The translations under genes were made by a program, and so were the position numbers. 6,450 nucleotides of DNA from JAJKIP01 sp040509055 (GTDB taxonomy: Bacteria > Bacteroidota > Bacteroidia > Chitinophagales > Chitinophagaceae). Under the pieces are notes generated by a model. That model had not been told where the DNA came from and ran no database searches. It saw only the letters and a program-made list of their open reading frames with translations. Location of the stretch: contig JBEVLT010000046.1 in assembly GCA_040509055.1 (NCBI GenBank), positions 1 through 6,450 on the forward strand. The letters are read 5' to 3'. This document shows, one piece after another, positions 1-6,450 of this stretch (position 1 is the stretch's first letter; the number at the start of each line of letters is the position of its first letter).

Positions 1-845
1 GCCAGGCTGCTGGCTCCGAAGCGGAACCATTCGTTGTTGAGCCAGGCTTCACCCATTACTTCTTTTACCATCACCAGGTAGTGCAGGGCCAGTTTGGATT
101 TGGAGATGCCGCCGGCAGGCTTCATGCCGACCATCTTCCCGGTTTTGTAGTAAAAGTCCCGGATGGCTTCCAGCATCACCAGCGTGACCGGCATCGTAGC
201 GGCCGGTTGTATCTTACCGGTCGAAGTTTTGATAAAATCCGCCCCGGCATACATGGCAATATCGCTGGCCCGGCGTACTTTATCGAATGTGCCAAGCTCC
301 CCGGTTTCCAGGATTACTTTCAACCGGGCCGGGCCACAGGCCGCTTTGATGGCTGCGATCTCGTCAAAAACGAAATTGTATTCGCCGGCATGAAATTTTC
401 CCCGGCTGATGACCATGTCCACTTCGTCGGCTCCTTCGCTCACCGCGTATCGGGTATCCCTGATCTTGACATCTTTGGGCGCCTGCCCGCTGGGAAACGC
501 AGTGGCCACAGAGGCGACTTTAATACCGGAACCTTCCAGCGCTTTTTTGGCTACTTTGACCATGGAAGGATAAACGCATACGGCAGCAACGGTGGGCAGG
601 CCCGGCAGGGCGTCATGCGGGTGTATGGCTTTGTAGCAAAGCTGTTTCACTTTACCGTCCGTATCCTTTCCCTCCAGCGTGGTCAGGTCGATCATGTTCA
701 GCACCAGCTTCAGGCCGGTGAGTTTGGATTCTTTTTTAATGCTGCGTTTGGTAAAACGGGAAGCTCTTTCTTCTGCCCCTACCTGGTCGATACGGGGCGA
801 TAAAGAAAAATCGGGAAGCATCGTCAATGAGCCGGCAGGAGCCAT
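1..845 (-). CDS. deoC: Deoxyribose-phosphate aldolase (DERA), C-terminus cut by window edge
   Basis: Cytosolic class I aldolase that splits 2-deoxy-D-ribose 5-phosphate into glyceraldehyde 3-phosphate and acetaldehyde, the last step of deoxyribonucleoside catabolism. Reading the minus strand from the ATG at 845 gives 281 residues with no stop before the edge. The TIM-barrel landmarks appear in order: IDLTTL (52-57), AAVCVYP (87-93), GADEVDMVI (138-146), LETGELGT (179-186), FIKTSTGK (204-211), GMKPAGGI (240-247) and FRFGASSL (274-281). By comparison with E. coli DERA, Lys206 is the Schiff-base lysine, and Lys242 and Asp143 are the assisting residues; all three are present. By analogy with E. 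coli and human DERA, about 10-40 C-terminal residues are probably missing. About 45 residues precede the barrel, more than in the E. coli enzyme, giving a layout closer to the longer human-type protein. The ATG at 845 is the first in the open frame; an in-frame ATG at 821 is the alternative. The gene is transcribed divergently from the amidohydrolase operon. The family call is very secure; the exact start is less so. Confidence 0.97.
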   Translation of the reverse strand, partial: MAPAGSLTMLPDFSLSPRIDQVGAEERASRFTKRSIKKESKLTGLKLVLNMIDLTTLEGKDTDGKVKQLCYKAIHPHDALPGLPTVAAVCVYPSMVKVAKKALEGSGIKVASVATAFPSGQAPKDVKIRDTRYAVSEGADEVDMVISRGKFHAGEYNFVFDEIAAIKAACGPARLKVILETGELGTFDKVRRASDIAMYAGADFIKTSTGKIQPAATMPVTLVMLEAIRDFYYKTGKMVGMKPAGGISKSKLALHYLVMVKEVMGEAWLNNEWFRFGASSL

Positions 846-868
846 AACTATGGATTATTAAAGGAAAC

Positions 869-876
869 CAAAGGTA
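869..876 (-). promoter_or_regulatory. Candidate Bacteroidota -7 box for deoC
   Basis: On the minus strand these bases read TACCTTTG, an exact match to the TAnnTTTG -7 consensus used by the Bacteroidota primary sigma factor. It lies about 23 bases before the proposed deoC ATG, giving a short leader. No TTTG-like -33 element is visible at the usual spacing upstream, so this is a motif match plus position only. Confidence 0.35.
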
Positions 877-950
877 GCCAAAGTTTGCTGGAATAATACC
901 GGCAGTCACATAACCGCCGGATGGTGACTTTCGAATGGTTCAATTGCCTA

Positions 951-964
951 AATTCGGAATTCGG
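951..964. repeat. 7-bp perfect tandem repeat in the divergent intergenic region
   Basis: AATTCGG occurs twice, back to back, about 56 bases upstream of the large amidohydrolase start. The repeat is directly visible. It could be a binding site for a regulator of the operon or simply chance; nothing in the window identifies a regulator. The rest of the 174-bp intergenic region (846-1019) shows no RNA gene or clear riboswitch-like structure. Confidence 0.6.
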
Positions 965-1019
965 TTTTGCAATGCAGGATTTGCACTCAAAAATCATCTA
1001 ACTACAAAAACTGACTGTA

Positions 1020-4000
1020 ATGAGAAAAACCCGGCGCCTGCACAGGCTGGTATTTGCTGCTGCCTTTTTAGCGCTTGCAACCTATTCAACCGCCCAGGTC
1101 ACTTTCCCTGTCAATGGCGTGGCCGATCCCCGCGAAGGCTGCTATGCCTTTACCCATGCCACGATTGTAAAAGACGGGCAAACCACGGTAACTAATGCCA
1201 CATTGGTGATCCGCGAAGGAAAGATCGTTGGGGTGGGCGCACAGACCGCCATTCCCAGGGATGCCGTGGTGATCGACTGCAGCGGTAAGTACATTTATCC
1301 CTCGCTGATCGATATCTACAGCGATTATGGCGTGGCCATCCCGCAGCGGCCGCTGCCTGCAGGTGGCGGTGGGTTTTTCGCCGCCCAGCAATTCACCTCC
1401 GGTACCAAAGGTCCGTATGGCTGGAACCAGGCCATACACAGCGAGATCAATGCTGTCAGCCTTTTTGCAACCGATGAAAGCAAAGCAAAGTCACTGCGCG
1501 ACCTGGGATTCGGCGCTGTGCTCACCCACCAGAAGGACGGCATTGCGCGGGGGACAGGTGCTTTCGTGACACTGGCCGATCAGACCGGCAACCTGGTGGT
1601 GGTAAAAGAAAAAGCTTCGGCACATTATTCATTCAGCAAGGGCAGCTCCACACAAAGCTACCCGGGCTCCATGATGGGCAGCGTAGCCCTGCTGCGCCAA
1701 ACCTACCTGGATGCCACCTGGTACAAGGGCCGGCCGGCCAAAGAAGGATTAAACCTGAGCCTGCAGGCCTGGAACGATCTGCAGGGGTTGCCCCAGATAT
1801 TCGAAGTGGGCGATAAATGGGGCGTGATCCGGGCCGATCGGATCGGCGATGAATTCGGCGTGCAATACGTCATCAAGGCAGGCAGTGACGAATATCAGCG
1901 GATCGGTGAAATAGCGGCAACAAAGGCCCCGATGATCATTGGGCTCAACTTCCCGCAGGCGCAGGATGTAGACGATCCGAACGATGCCCGGTTTGTGTCG
2001 CTGACCGATATGAAGCACTGGGAACTGGCTCCTTCCAACCCGGCGGCGATCGAAAAAGCAGGTATCGCGTTTTGCCTGACCACGGCCGACCTGCGCGATC
2101 CCAAACAGTTCTGGACGAACCTGCGCAAGGCGATCGATTATGGGCTGAGCGAGAGCAAGGCCTTCGAAGCATTGACAAAAACACCGGCTACGCTGCTGAG
2201 TGTGTATGACAAGGTCGGCAGCCTGGAAGAGGGCAAGCTGGCCAATTTCCTGATTACGACCGGCAGCATCTTCAGTGAAAAAACCACGATCATCGAGAAC
2301 TGGGTACAGGGATTGAAATACGAAGTGAAAGAAGATGCATGGACCGATATCAAAGGTCAATATAAGCTGGTGATCAATACGTCATCTGGTACGCTGAATT
2401 ATACCCTGGATGTAAAAAGTGCATCGTCTGCCAGTGTGATCGGTAAGGATACACTTACCGGCAGGTTCAGCTACGATGGCAAACTGGTAAAGCTTAGTTT
2501 TTCACCGGCGGCGGGCAGACGGTCTCCGGGTGCTGGCATGCCCCGCCGTGATTCTACCGTTCGCAGAGATTCTGCAGACAGGCCGGTGACCGGTATGGGA
2601 CGACCGGGTGGCAGCGGTCCTGCTTTCCGGCTAAGCGGTGTGAACAATGGAACGATCTGGCAGGGCAATGGCGTAGATACAGCCGGCAATGCGGTATCCT
2701 GGTCGGCTACCTTTACCAAAGCCGCCGAACCGGTGCCCGATACTTCCAAAAGAAAAGCTCCACTGCGGCTGGGGCCGGTTACCTATCCCTTTGCCGCCTA
2801 TGGCAACGAAATGCTGCCAAAACAGGAAGCCATTCTGATCAGGAACGCTACGGTGTGGACCAATGAGCAGGAAGGGAAACAGGAGAATACCGATGTGCTG
2901 GTGAGGAACGGCAGGATCGTGCAGGTTGGTAAAAACCTGACAGATGCTTCTGCCCGTGTGATTGACGGTACCGGCAAGCACCTGACACCCGGCATCATCG
3001 ACGAGCATTCGCATATAGCTGCATTTTCGATCAATGAGGGAGCCCAGTCTGTGACATCAGAAGTGCGGATAGCCGACAACCTGAATCCGGACGATGTCAA
3101 TATTTACCGGCAGCTGAGCGGCGGCGTCACTTCATCGCATATCCTGCACGGCTCGGCCAACACGATCGGCGGACAAACACAGCTCATTAAGCTGCGCTGG
3201 GGAGCCAATGACGAAGGGCTGAAGTTCCAGGGTGCTGATCCCTTTATCAAATTTGCGCTGGGCGAAAATGTAAAGCGTACCGCTTCCACCCAGGGTAATA
3301 CCCGCTTTCCCGATTCCCGGATGGGGGTGGAAGAAGTGCTGATGGATGCCTTTACCCGGGCTACGGCTTACCAGCAGCAATGGAAGAATGCAGAAGAAAA
3401 CAATAAGAAAAAAGGCACGGCGCCGATGGTGGTGCGCCGCGACCTGGAACTGGATGCGCTGGTAGAGATCATGAACCAAAAGCGGTTCATCACCTGCCAT
3501 TCTTATGTGCAGCCGGAAATTCTTTATACCATGCAGGTAGCGGAGAAATTCGGGTTCCGGGTCAATACCTTTACCCATATACTGGAAGGCTACAAGGTAG
3601 CTGATCGGATGAAGGCGCATGGCGCCAATGCTTCTACTTTTTCCGACTGGTGGGCATATAAACTGGAAGTGCAGGATGCTATCGCTTATAATGCGGCCAT
3701 CATGCACGCCGCGGGATTGAACGTTTGCATTAACTCCGACGATGCGGAGATGGCCCGGCGGTTGAATCAGGAAGCGGCCAAGAGCGTGAAATACGGCGGC
3801 ATGAGCGAAGAAGATGCGCTGAAGATGGTGACGCTTAACCCTGCCAAAGCCCTGCATGTAGACAGGCTGGTTGGCAGTATCAAAGCGGGTAAAGATGCAG
3901 ACCTGGTATTGTGGAGCGATAACCCACTGAGCATTTATGCCCAGGCGCTGTATACCATCGTTGACGGTACGGTGTATTTTGAACGGGATAAAGACAGGGA

Positions 4001-4175
4001 CATGAGAAAGCAGATCGCGGCAGAGCGAAACCGCCTGATCCAGAAAATGCTGGCTGAAGGCAGGGCCAATCCCGGCGGTACTATGCCGGCCCGGCCCAGC
4101 TTCCAGGTCATGATGACCTGCAACGATCACGATCATGCCCATGGCCTGCTGGTCGTAGACGGCGATGAGGAATAA
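1020..4175 (+). CDS. Exported tandem amidohydrolase: inactive-looking N-domain, beta linker, active C-domain
   Basis: Probably a periplasmic metal-dependent hydrolase of the amidohydrolase superfamily, nearest in motif pattern to imidazolonepropionase-like/prolidase-like members; the substrate is unknown. Residues 1-26 form a signal peptide (basic start, hydrophobic core, cleavage near STAQ). The N-terminal amidohydrolase domain (about 43-435) has the usual start (G-K-I-V-G-V-G, then Y-P-S-L-I-D) and end (G-S-L-E-E-G-K-L-A-N-F), but HxH is replaced by Y100-S-D102 and the later metal ligands are absent. Residues about 440-570 look like a beta-rich linker domain interrupted by an Arg/Pro/Gly/Ser-rich stretch (about 497-534). 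The C-terminal domain (about 600-990) keeps H663-S-H665, H827, H853 and D907, with K724 a candidate carboxylated lysine, and closes with GSIKAGKDADLVLW (952-965). The C-terminus ends in a Cys/His/Asp cluster (C1034 to H1041). The length is about twice that of a single-domain family member. The next gene follows after 41 bp on the same strand. The ATG at 1020 is chosen because the signal peptide begins immediately there. Confidence 0.93.
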   Translation: MRKTRRLHRLVFAAAFLALATYSTAQVTFPVNGVADPREGCYAFTHATIVKDGQTTVTNATLVIREGKIVGVGAQTAIPRDAVVIDCSGKYIYPSLIDIYSDYGVAIPQRPLPAGGGGFFAAQQFTSGTKGPYGWNQAIHSEINAVSLFATDESKAKSLRDLGFGAVLTHQKDGIARGTGAFVTLADQTGNLVVVKEKASAHYSFSKGSSTQSYPGSMMGSVALLRQTYLDATWYKGRPAKEGLNLSLQAWNDLQGLPQIFEVGDKWGVIRADRIGDEFGVQYVIKAGSDEYQRIGEIAATKAPMIIGLNFPQAQDVDDPNDARFVSLTDMKHWELAPSNPAAIEKAGIAFCLTTADLRDPKQFWTNLRKAIDYGLSESKAFEALTKTPATLLSVYDKVGSLEEGKLANFLITTGSIFSEKTTIIENWVQGLKYEVKEDAWTDIKGQYKLVINTSSGTLNYTLDVKSASSASVIGKDTLTGRFSYDGKLVKLSFSPAAGRRSPGAGMPRRDSTVRRDSADRPVTGMGRPGGSGPAFRLSGVNNGTIWQGNGVDTAGNAVSWSATFTKAAEPVPDTSKRKAPLRLGPVTYPFAAYGNEMLPKQEAILIRNATVWTNEQEGKQENTDVLVRNGRIVQVGKNLTDASARVIDGTGKHLTPGIIDEHSHIAAFSINEGAQSVTSEVRIADNLNPDDVNIYRQLSGGVTSSHILHGSANTIGGQTQLIKLRWGANDEGLKFQGADPFIKFALGENVKRTASTQGNTRFPDSRMGVEEVLMDAFTRATAYQQQWKNAEENNKKKGTAPMVVRRDLELDALVEIMNQKRFITCHSYVQPEILYTMQVAEKFGFRVNTFTHILEGYKVADRMKAHGANASTFSDWWAYKLEVQDAIAYNAAIMHAAGLNVCINSDDAEMARRLNQEAAKSVKYGGMSEEDALKMVTLNPAKALHVDRLVGSIKAGKDADLVLWSDNPLSIYAQALYTIVDGTVYFERDKDRDMRKQIAAERNRLIQKMLAEGRANPGGTMPARPSFQVMMTCNDHDHAHGLLVVDGDEE

Positions 4176-4216
4176 TACAATGCTTACGTTTTTATCTGAC
4201 AATTCAAGAAACTGTT

Positions 4217-5527
4217 ATGAAAAAATATATCTTCTTTTTATTATCGGTATTGTTTACAACGGCTGCTGTTGCACAGGATGATGTGTATCCTGCGCCGGCC
4301 AACAAAGGTGTTTTCTTTATAAAAAATGCAACGATTCATGTGGGGAACGGGCAGGTGATCAGCCAGGGTAGTATCAAAGTAAACAATGACAAAATCGAGC
4401 AGGTTGGTACAGGTATTTCTGTGCCTGCGGATGCACGGGTGATCGATGCGCAGGGCAGGCACGTATACCCGGGACTTATTCTTTGCGTATCGCAACTGGG
4501 AATAAAGGAGATTGCCGGTAATGCGGTGAAAGGAAGTAATGATTTTTCCGAGCTGGGAGACTACAACACCAATATTCGCTCGATTGTGGCGTACAACGCT
4601 GATTCAAGGATCACCGGTACGTTGCGGGCCAATGGTATTTTGCTGGCAAACGTGGTACCGCAGGGAGGGTTGCTGCCGGGAGTTTCATCTGTAGTACAAA
4701 CCGATGCCTGGAGCCCGGTGGATGCGGCGTATAAAACCGATGTGGGTATTCATTTTAATATGCCCAGCCTGTTGACGCGGTCAAGATTTGGAGGAGGTGG
4801 TGGCCAGCAGCGCCAGCCTGCGGAAGACCCGGTGAAGCAGGCCTTGGGCAGGATAGACGAAGTGAAGGAGTTTTTCAGGGAAGCAAAAGCTTACCTCGCA
4901 GAAGCATCACACAGGGAGGTCAACCTGAAGTTCGAGGCATTGCGCCCGCTGTTTGAGAAAAAGCAGAAGTTTTTCGTGCACTGCAATATTGTAAAGCAAA
5001 TGCTGATTGCGATCGATTTTGCCAAAGAGTTCGCGTTCGATGTAGTTATTGTTGGCGGCAGCGACAGCTGGCAAATTGCCAGCCTGCTGAAGCAAAATAA
5101 TATTGCCGTGCTGCTGAATTCAGAGCATAGCCTGCCCACGGCAGAGGATGATGATATCGATCAGCCATTTAAAACGCCGGCGATGCTGCAGCAGGCAGGT
5201 GTGTTATTCGCCCTGTTCGATGACGATGAAACGACCCGCTACCGCAACCTTTCTTTTAATGTGGGAACAGCTATTTCCTACGGGCTGGACAAGGAAGAGG
5301 CGCTGAAGGCCGTGACGCTGAATGCAGCCAGGATACTGGGTATCGACGATCGTACCGGTTCCATTGAAGCGGGCAAAGATGCCAACCTGGTGATCAGCCA
5401 GGGTGATATTTTCGATATGCGCAGCAGTATCATCACAAATGCATTTATCCAGGGAAGGAATGTGAGCCTGGAAAATAAGCAGACACAGCTCTACGAACGA
5501 TACAAGCACAAGTATGGAATAAAATAA
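4217..5527 (+). CDS. Exported amidohydrolase-like protein lacking the HxH metal motif (probable pseudoenzyme)
   Basis: A 436-residue paralogue of the domains in the preceding gene. Residues 1-20 are a clear signal peptide (MKK start, hydrophobic core, cleavage after AVAQ), so the product should be periplasmic. The amidohydrolase fold is recognisable at both ends: the N-terminal beta segment (33-86: KNATIHVGNG, then D-K-I-E-Q-V-G, then Y-P-G-L) and the C-terminal segment (360-392: E-E-A-L-K-A-V-T-L-N, then GSIEAGKDANLVI). At the place where active members have HxH, this protein reads V91-S-Q93. A candidate carboxylated-lysine position is Gln161, and the strand-6 His position is Gly281. Two ligand positions survive: H255 in FVHCN and D336 in the F-D-D-D stretch. 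A Gly/Gln-rich loop lies at 191-200. The gene is 41 bp downstream of the tandem amidohydrolase and most likely cotranscribed with it. Loss of most metal ligands suggests a structural or regulatory partner, or an altered, mononuclear chemistry. The family call is firm; inactivity is inference from motif loss. Confidence 0.92.
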   Translation: MKKYIFFLLSVLFTTAAVAQDDVYPAPANKGVFFIKNATIHVGNGQVISQGSIKVNNDKIEQVGTGISVPADARVIDAQGRHVYPGLILCVSQLGIKEIAGNAVKGSNDFSELGDYNTNIRSIVAYNADSRITGTLRANGILLANVVPQGGLLPGVSSVVQTDAWSPVDAAYKTDVGIHFNMPSLLTRSRFGGGGGQQRQPAEDPVKQALGRIDEVKEFFREAKAYLAEASHREVNLKFEALRPLFEKKQKFFVHCNIVKQMLIAIDFAKEFAFDVVIVGGSDSWQIASLLKQNNIAVLLNSEHSLPTAEDDDIDQPFKTPAMLQQAGVLFALFDDDETTRYRNLSFNVGTAISYGLDKEEALKAVTLNAARILGIDDRTGSIEAGKDANLVISQGDIFDMRSSIITNAFIQGRNVSLENKQTQLYERYKHKYGIK

Positions 5528-5548
5528 ACTGCCAAGAGGGTTTATTTT
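5521..5548. terminator. Bidirectional terminator-like inverted repeat holding both stop codons
   Basis: AAAATAAAC (5521-5529) and GTTTATTTT (5540-5548) are perfect inverted repeats, giving a 9-bp stem. The ten intervening bases can add a CC/GG pair closing an AAGA loop. The plus-strand transcript continues into a T-rich run after the stem, and the minus-strand transcript also meets T-rich sequence, so it could stop transcription from both convergent genes. The TAA of the small amidohydrolase lies in the left arm, and the TAA of the DUF1016 gene (minus strand) lies in the right arm. The stem is AT-rich and so weaker than a classical GC-rich terminator. Confidence 0.55.
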
Positions 5549-6450
5549 CTTTTGGTCATCTCACTGCGGATGACCATTTGTAATTCCTGAACGGTCGGTA
5601 ATTGCTTTTGTAGTTTCTTGGGAATGGATTTTTTGAATTCGTATTCGGCAACAGCAATAGGCTTATCAATGCCTTTCAATGCATAGTCTACTTCCACTGA
5701 ATCTTTGTCGGCACATAAGATGATGCCAATAGATGGATTTTCGTCTTCCATCCTGATCTTGTCATCCAGGAGGTTCAGGTAAAAATTCATTTTTCCTGCA
5801 AATTCCGGCTCAAAGCTGCCCATCTTCAGGTCGATAGCTACCAGGCATCTTAATTTCCTGTGAAAGAAAAGCAGATCCACGAAATAATCCTTTCTTTTCA
5901 GGACCAGCCGGTATTGGTTCCCGACAAAGCTGAAGCCATAACCAAGTTCGAGAATAAAATTTTTCAGTTTTTCGATCAGTTTGGTTTCCAATTCCCTTTC
6001 ATGTACCGGCTGGGTGATGCCCAGGAAATCGAGATTATAGGTGCTCTTTAGCATTTCATCAGCCTGCCGGAGCATATGTGCCGGCAAAGCGCGTTTGAAG
6101 TTATGCTGTCTGGGCAGCACCTTGTGTTTGTTGTAAGCTTTGGCTTTTATCTGGTTCAGAAGTACTTTGCGGCTCCAGCCCATCTGTATCGTTGCTTCGG
6201 CATAATACCTGCTTTCCGCCGGATTCAATACCTTGTTTAATAATAACAGGTTATGCCCCCAGGGAATTTCTGCGACAAGCTGTCGCAGTTTTGAATGATC
6301 CTTATAAGCTTCGTAAAACCGTCTCATATCCCAAAGATTTCTTGCAGAGAATCCTTTGTATCCGCGAAATCTTTTTTGCAGGTCAATGGCCAGTTTTTCT
6401 ACGACCGATTGTCCCCAATCTTTTTCCTGTTGTTTTTCAAGAATGATCTT
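5542..6450 (-). CDS. DUF1016/YhcG-family PDDEXK nuclease domain protein, N-terminus cut by window edge
   Basis: The minus-strand frame stays open to the right edge and gives 302 residues ending at 5542. The visible N-terminal part is the DUF1016 N-terminal domain, a predicted DNA-binding winged-helix module: W-G-Q-S-V-V-E-K-L (12-20), GFSARNLWDMRRFYEAY (33-49), AEIPWGHN (60-67) and the G-W-S-R motif (91-94). The C-terminal part (about 150-290) is the YhcG PDDEXK nuclease fold: E-L-E-T-K-L (153-158), Y-F-V-D192, the V-A-I-D207-L-K209 core and the AGKMNFYLN segment (218-226). The D-x-K core with an upstream Asp is intact, so nuclease activity is plausible. Full family members are usually about 340-380 residues, so roughly 40-70 N-terminal residues lie outside. 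An internal ATG at 6327 is not the true start, because conserved family sequence continues upstream of it. The gene looks more A+T-rich than the flanking operon and may have been acquired horizontally. Family members often sit near restriction-modification or mobile genes, but none is visible here; the biological role is unsettled. Confidence 0.95.
   Translation of the reverse strand, partial: KIILEKQQEKDWGQSVVEKLAIDLQKRFRGYKGFSARNLWDMRRFYEAYKDHSKLRQLVAEIPWGHNLLLLNKVLNPAESRYYAEATIQMGWSRKVLLNQIKAKAYNKHKVLPRQHNFKRALPAHMLRQADEMLKSTYNLDFLGITQPVHERELETKLIEKLKNFILELGYGFSFVGNQYRLVLKRKDYFVDLLFFHRKLRCLVAIDLKMGSFEPEFAGKMNFYLNLLDDKIRMEDENPSIGIILCADKDSVEVDYALKGIDKPIAVAEYEFKKSIPKKLQKQLPTVQELQMVIRSEMTKRK

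Noticed and set aside
81..803. 240-codon open frame on the plus strand
   Set aside because: It is antisense to deoC, whose catalytic motifs are unmistakable on the minus strand; the product resembles nothing known.
949..956. TAAATTCG as a -7 box for the amidohydrolase operon
   Set aside because: It has one mismatch to TAnnTTTG, no TTTG -33 partner at the right spacing and overlaps the tandem repeat; too weak to call.
1749..2360. 203-codon open frame on the minus strand
   Set aside because: It is a shadow frame inside the N-terminal amidohydrolase domain, with low-complexity and Cys/His/Arg-rich composition typical of antisense frames.
1020..4175. The large amidohydrolase as a fusion created by an assembly error or frameshift
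   Set aside because: The frame is continuous through a plausible linker domain, there is no internal signal peptide before the second domain, and the tandem layout is coherent.
3132..4202. 356-codon open frame on the minus strand
   Set aside because: It lies antisense to the well-supported C-terminal amidohydrolase domain, its translation shows no recognisable family, and it is explained by codon bias of the real gene.
1..6450. CRISPR array, tRNA, rRNA or insertion sequence
   Set aside because: No spaced repeats, tRNA-like cloverleaf, rRNA motif, transposase or terminal inverted repeats were seen; nearly all of the window is coding.

Overview
The window looks like a chromosomal segment of a Bacteroidota bacterium, plausibly of the Chitinophagaceae. 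The reasons are signal peptides ending in the A-Q style common in that phylum, no convincing Shine-Dalgarno sequences, a TAnnTTTG-type -7 box upstream of deoC, and the overall protein flavour. The genus is inference; no rRNA or marker gene is present.

Layout: (1) 1-845, minus strand: deoC (deoxyribose-phosphate aldolase), nearly complete, with its C-terminus cut by the left edge. (2) 846-1019: divergent intergenic region with a candidate deoC promoter and a 7-bp tandem repeat. (3) 1020-4175, plus strand: a 1051-residue exported protein built from two amidohydrolase domains joined by a beta-rich linker. (4) 4217-5527, plus strand: a second exported, single-domain amidohydrolase-like protein, 41 bp downstream and almost certainly in the same operon. 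(5) 5521-5548: an AT-rich inverted repeat that contains the stop codons of both convergent genes and probably terminates both. (6) 5542-6450, minus strand: a DUF1016/YhcG-family PDDEXK nuclease whose N-terminus is cut by the right edge.

The most interesting point is the amidohydrolase pair. The two genes carry three homologous metal-hydrolase domains, but only the C-terminal domain of the large protein keeps the HxH motif and the other metal ligands. The N-terminal domain of the large protein and the whole small protein have lost HxH (replaced by Y-S-D and V-S-Q). Both also carry a Gly-Ser-Asp motif where the active domain has the strand-6 metal histidine. This suggests a periplasmic assembly of one catalytic unit and two pseudoenzyme units, possibly for a peptide- or cyclic-amide-type substrate; the substrate cannot be read from the sequence. 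deoC (nucleoside catabolism) and the DUF1016 gene show no functional link to this pair.
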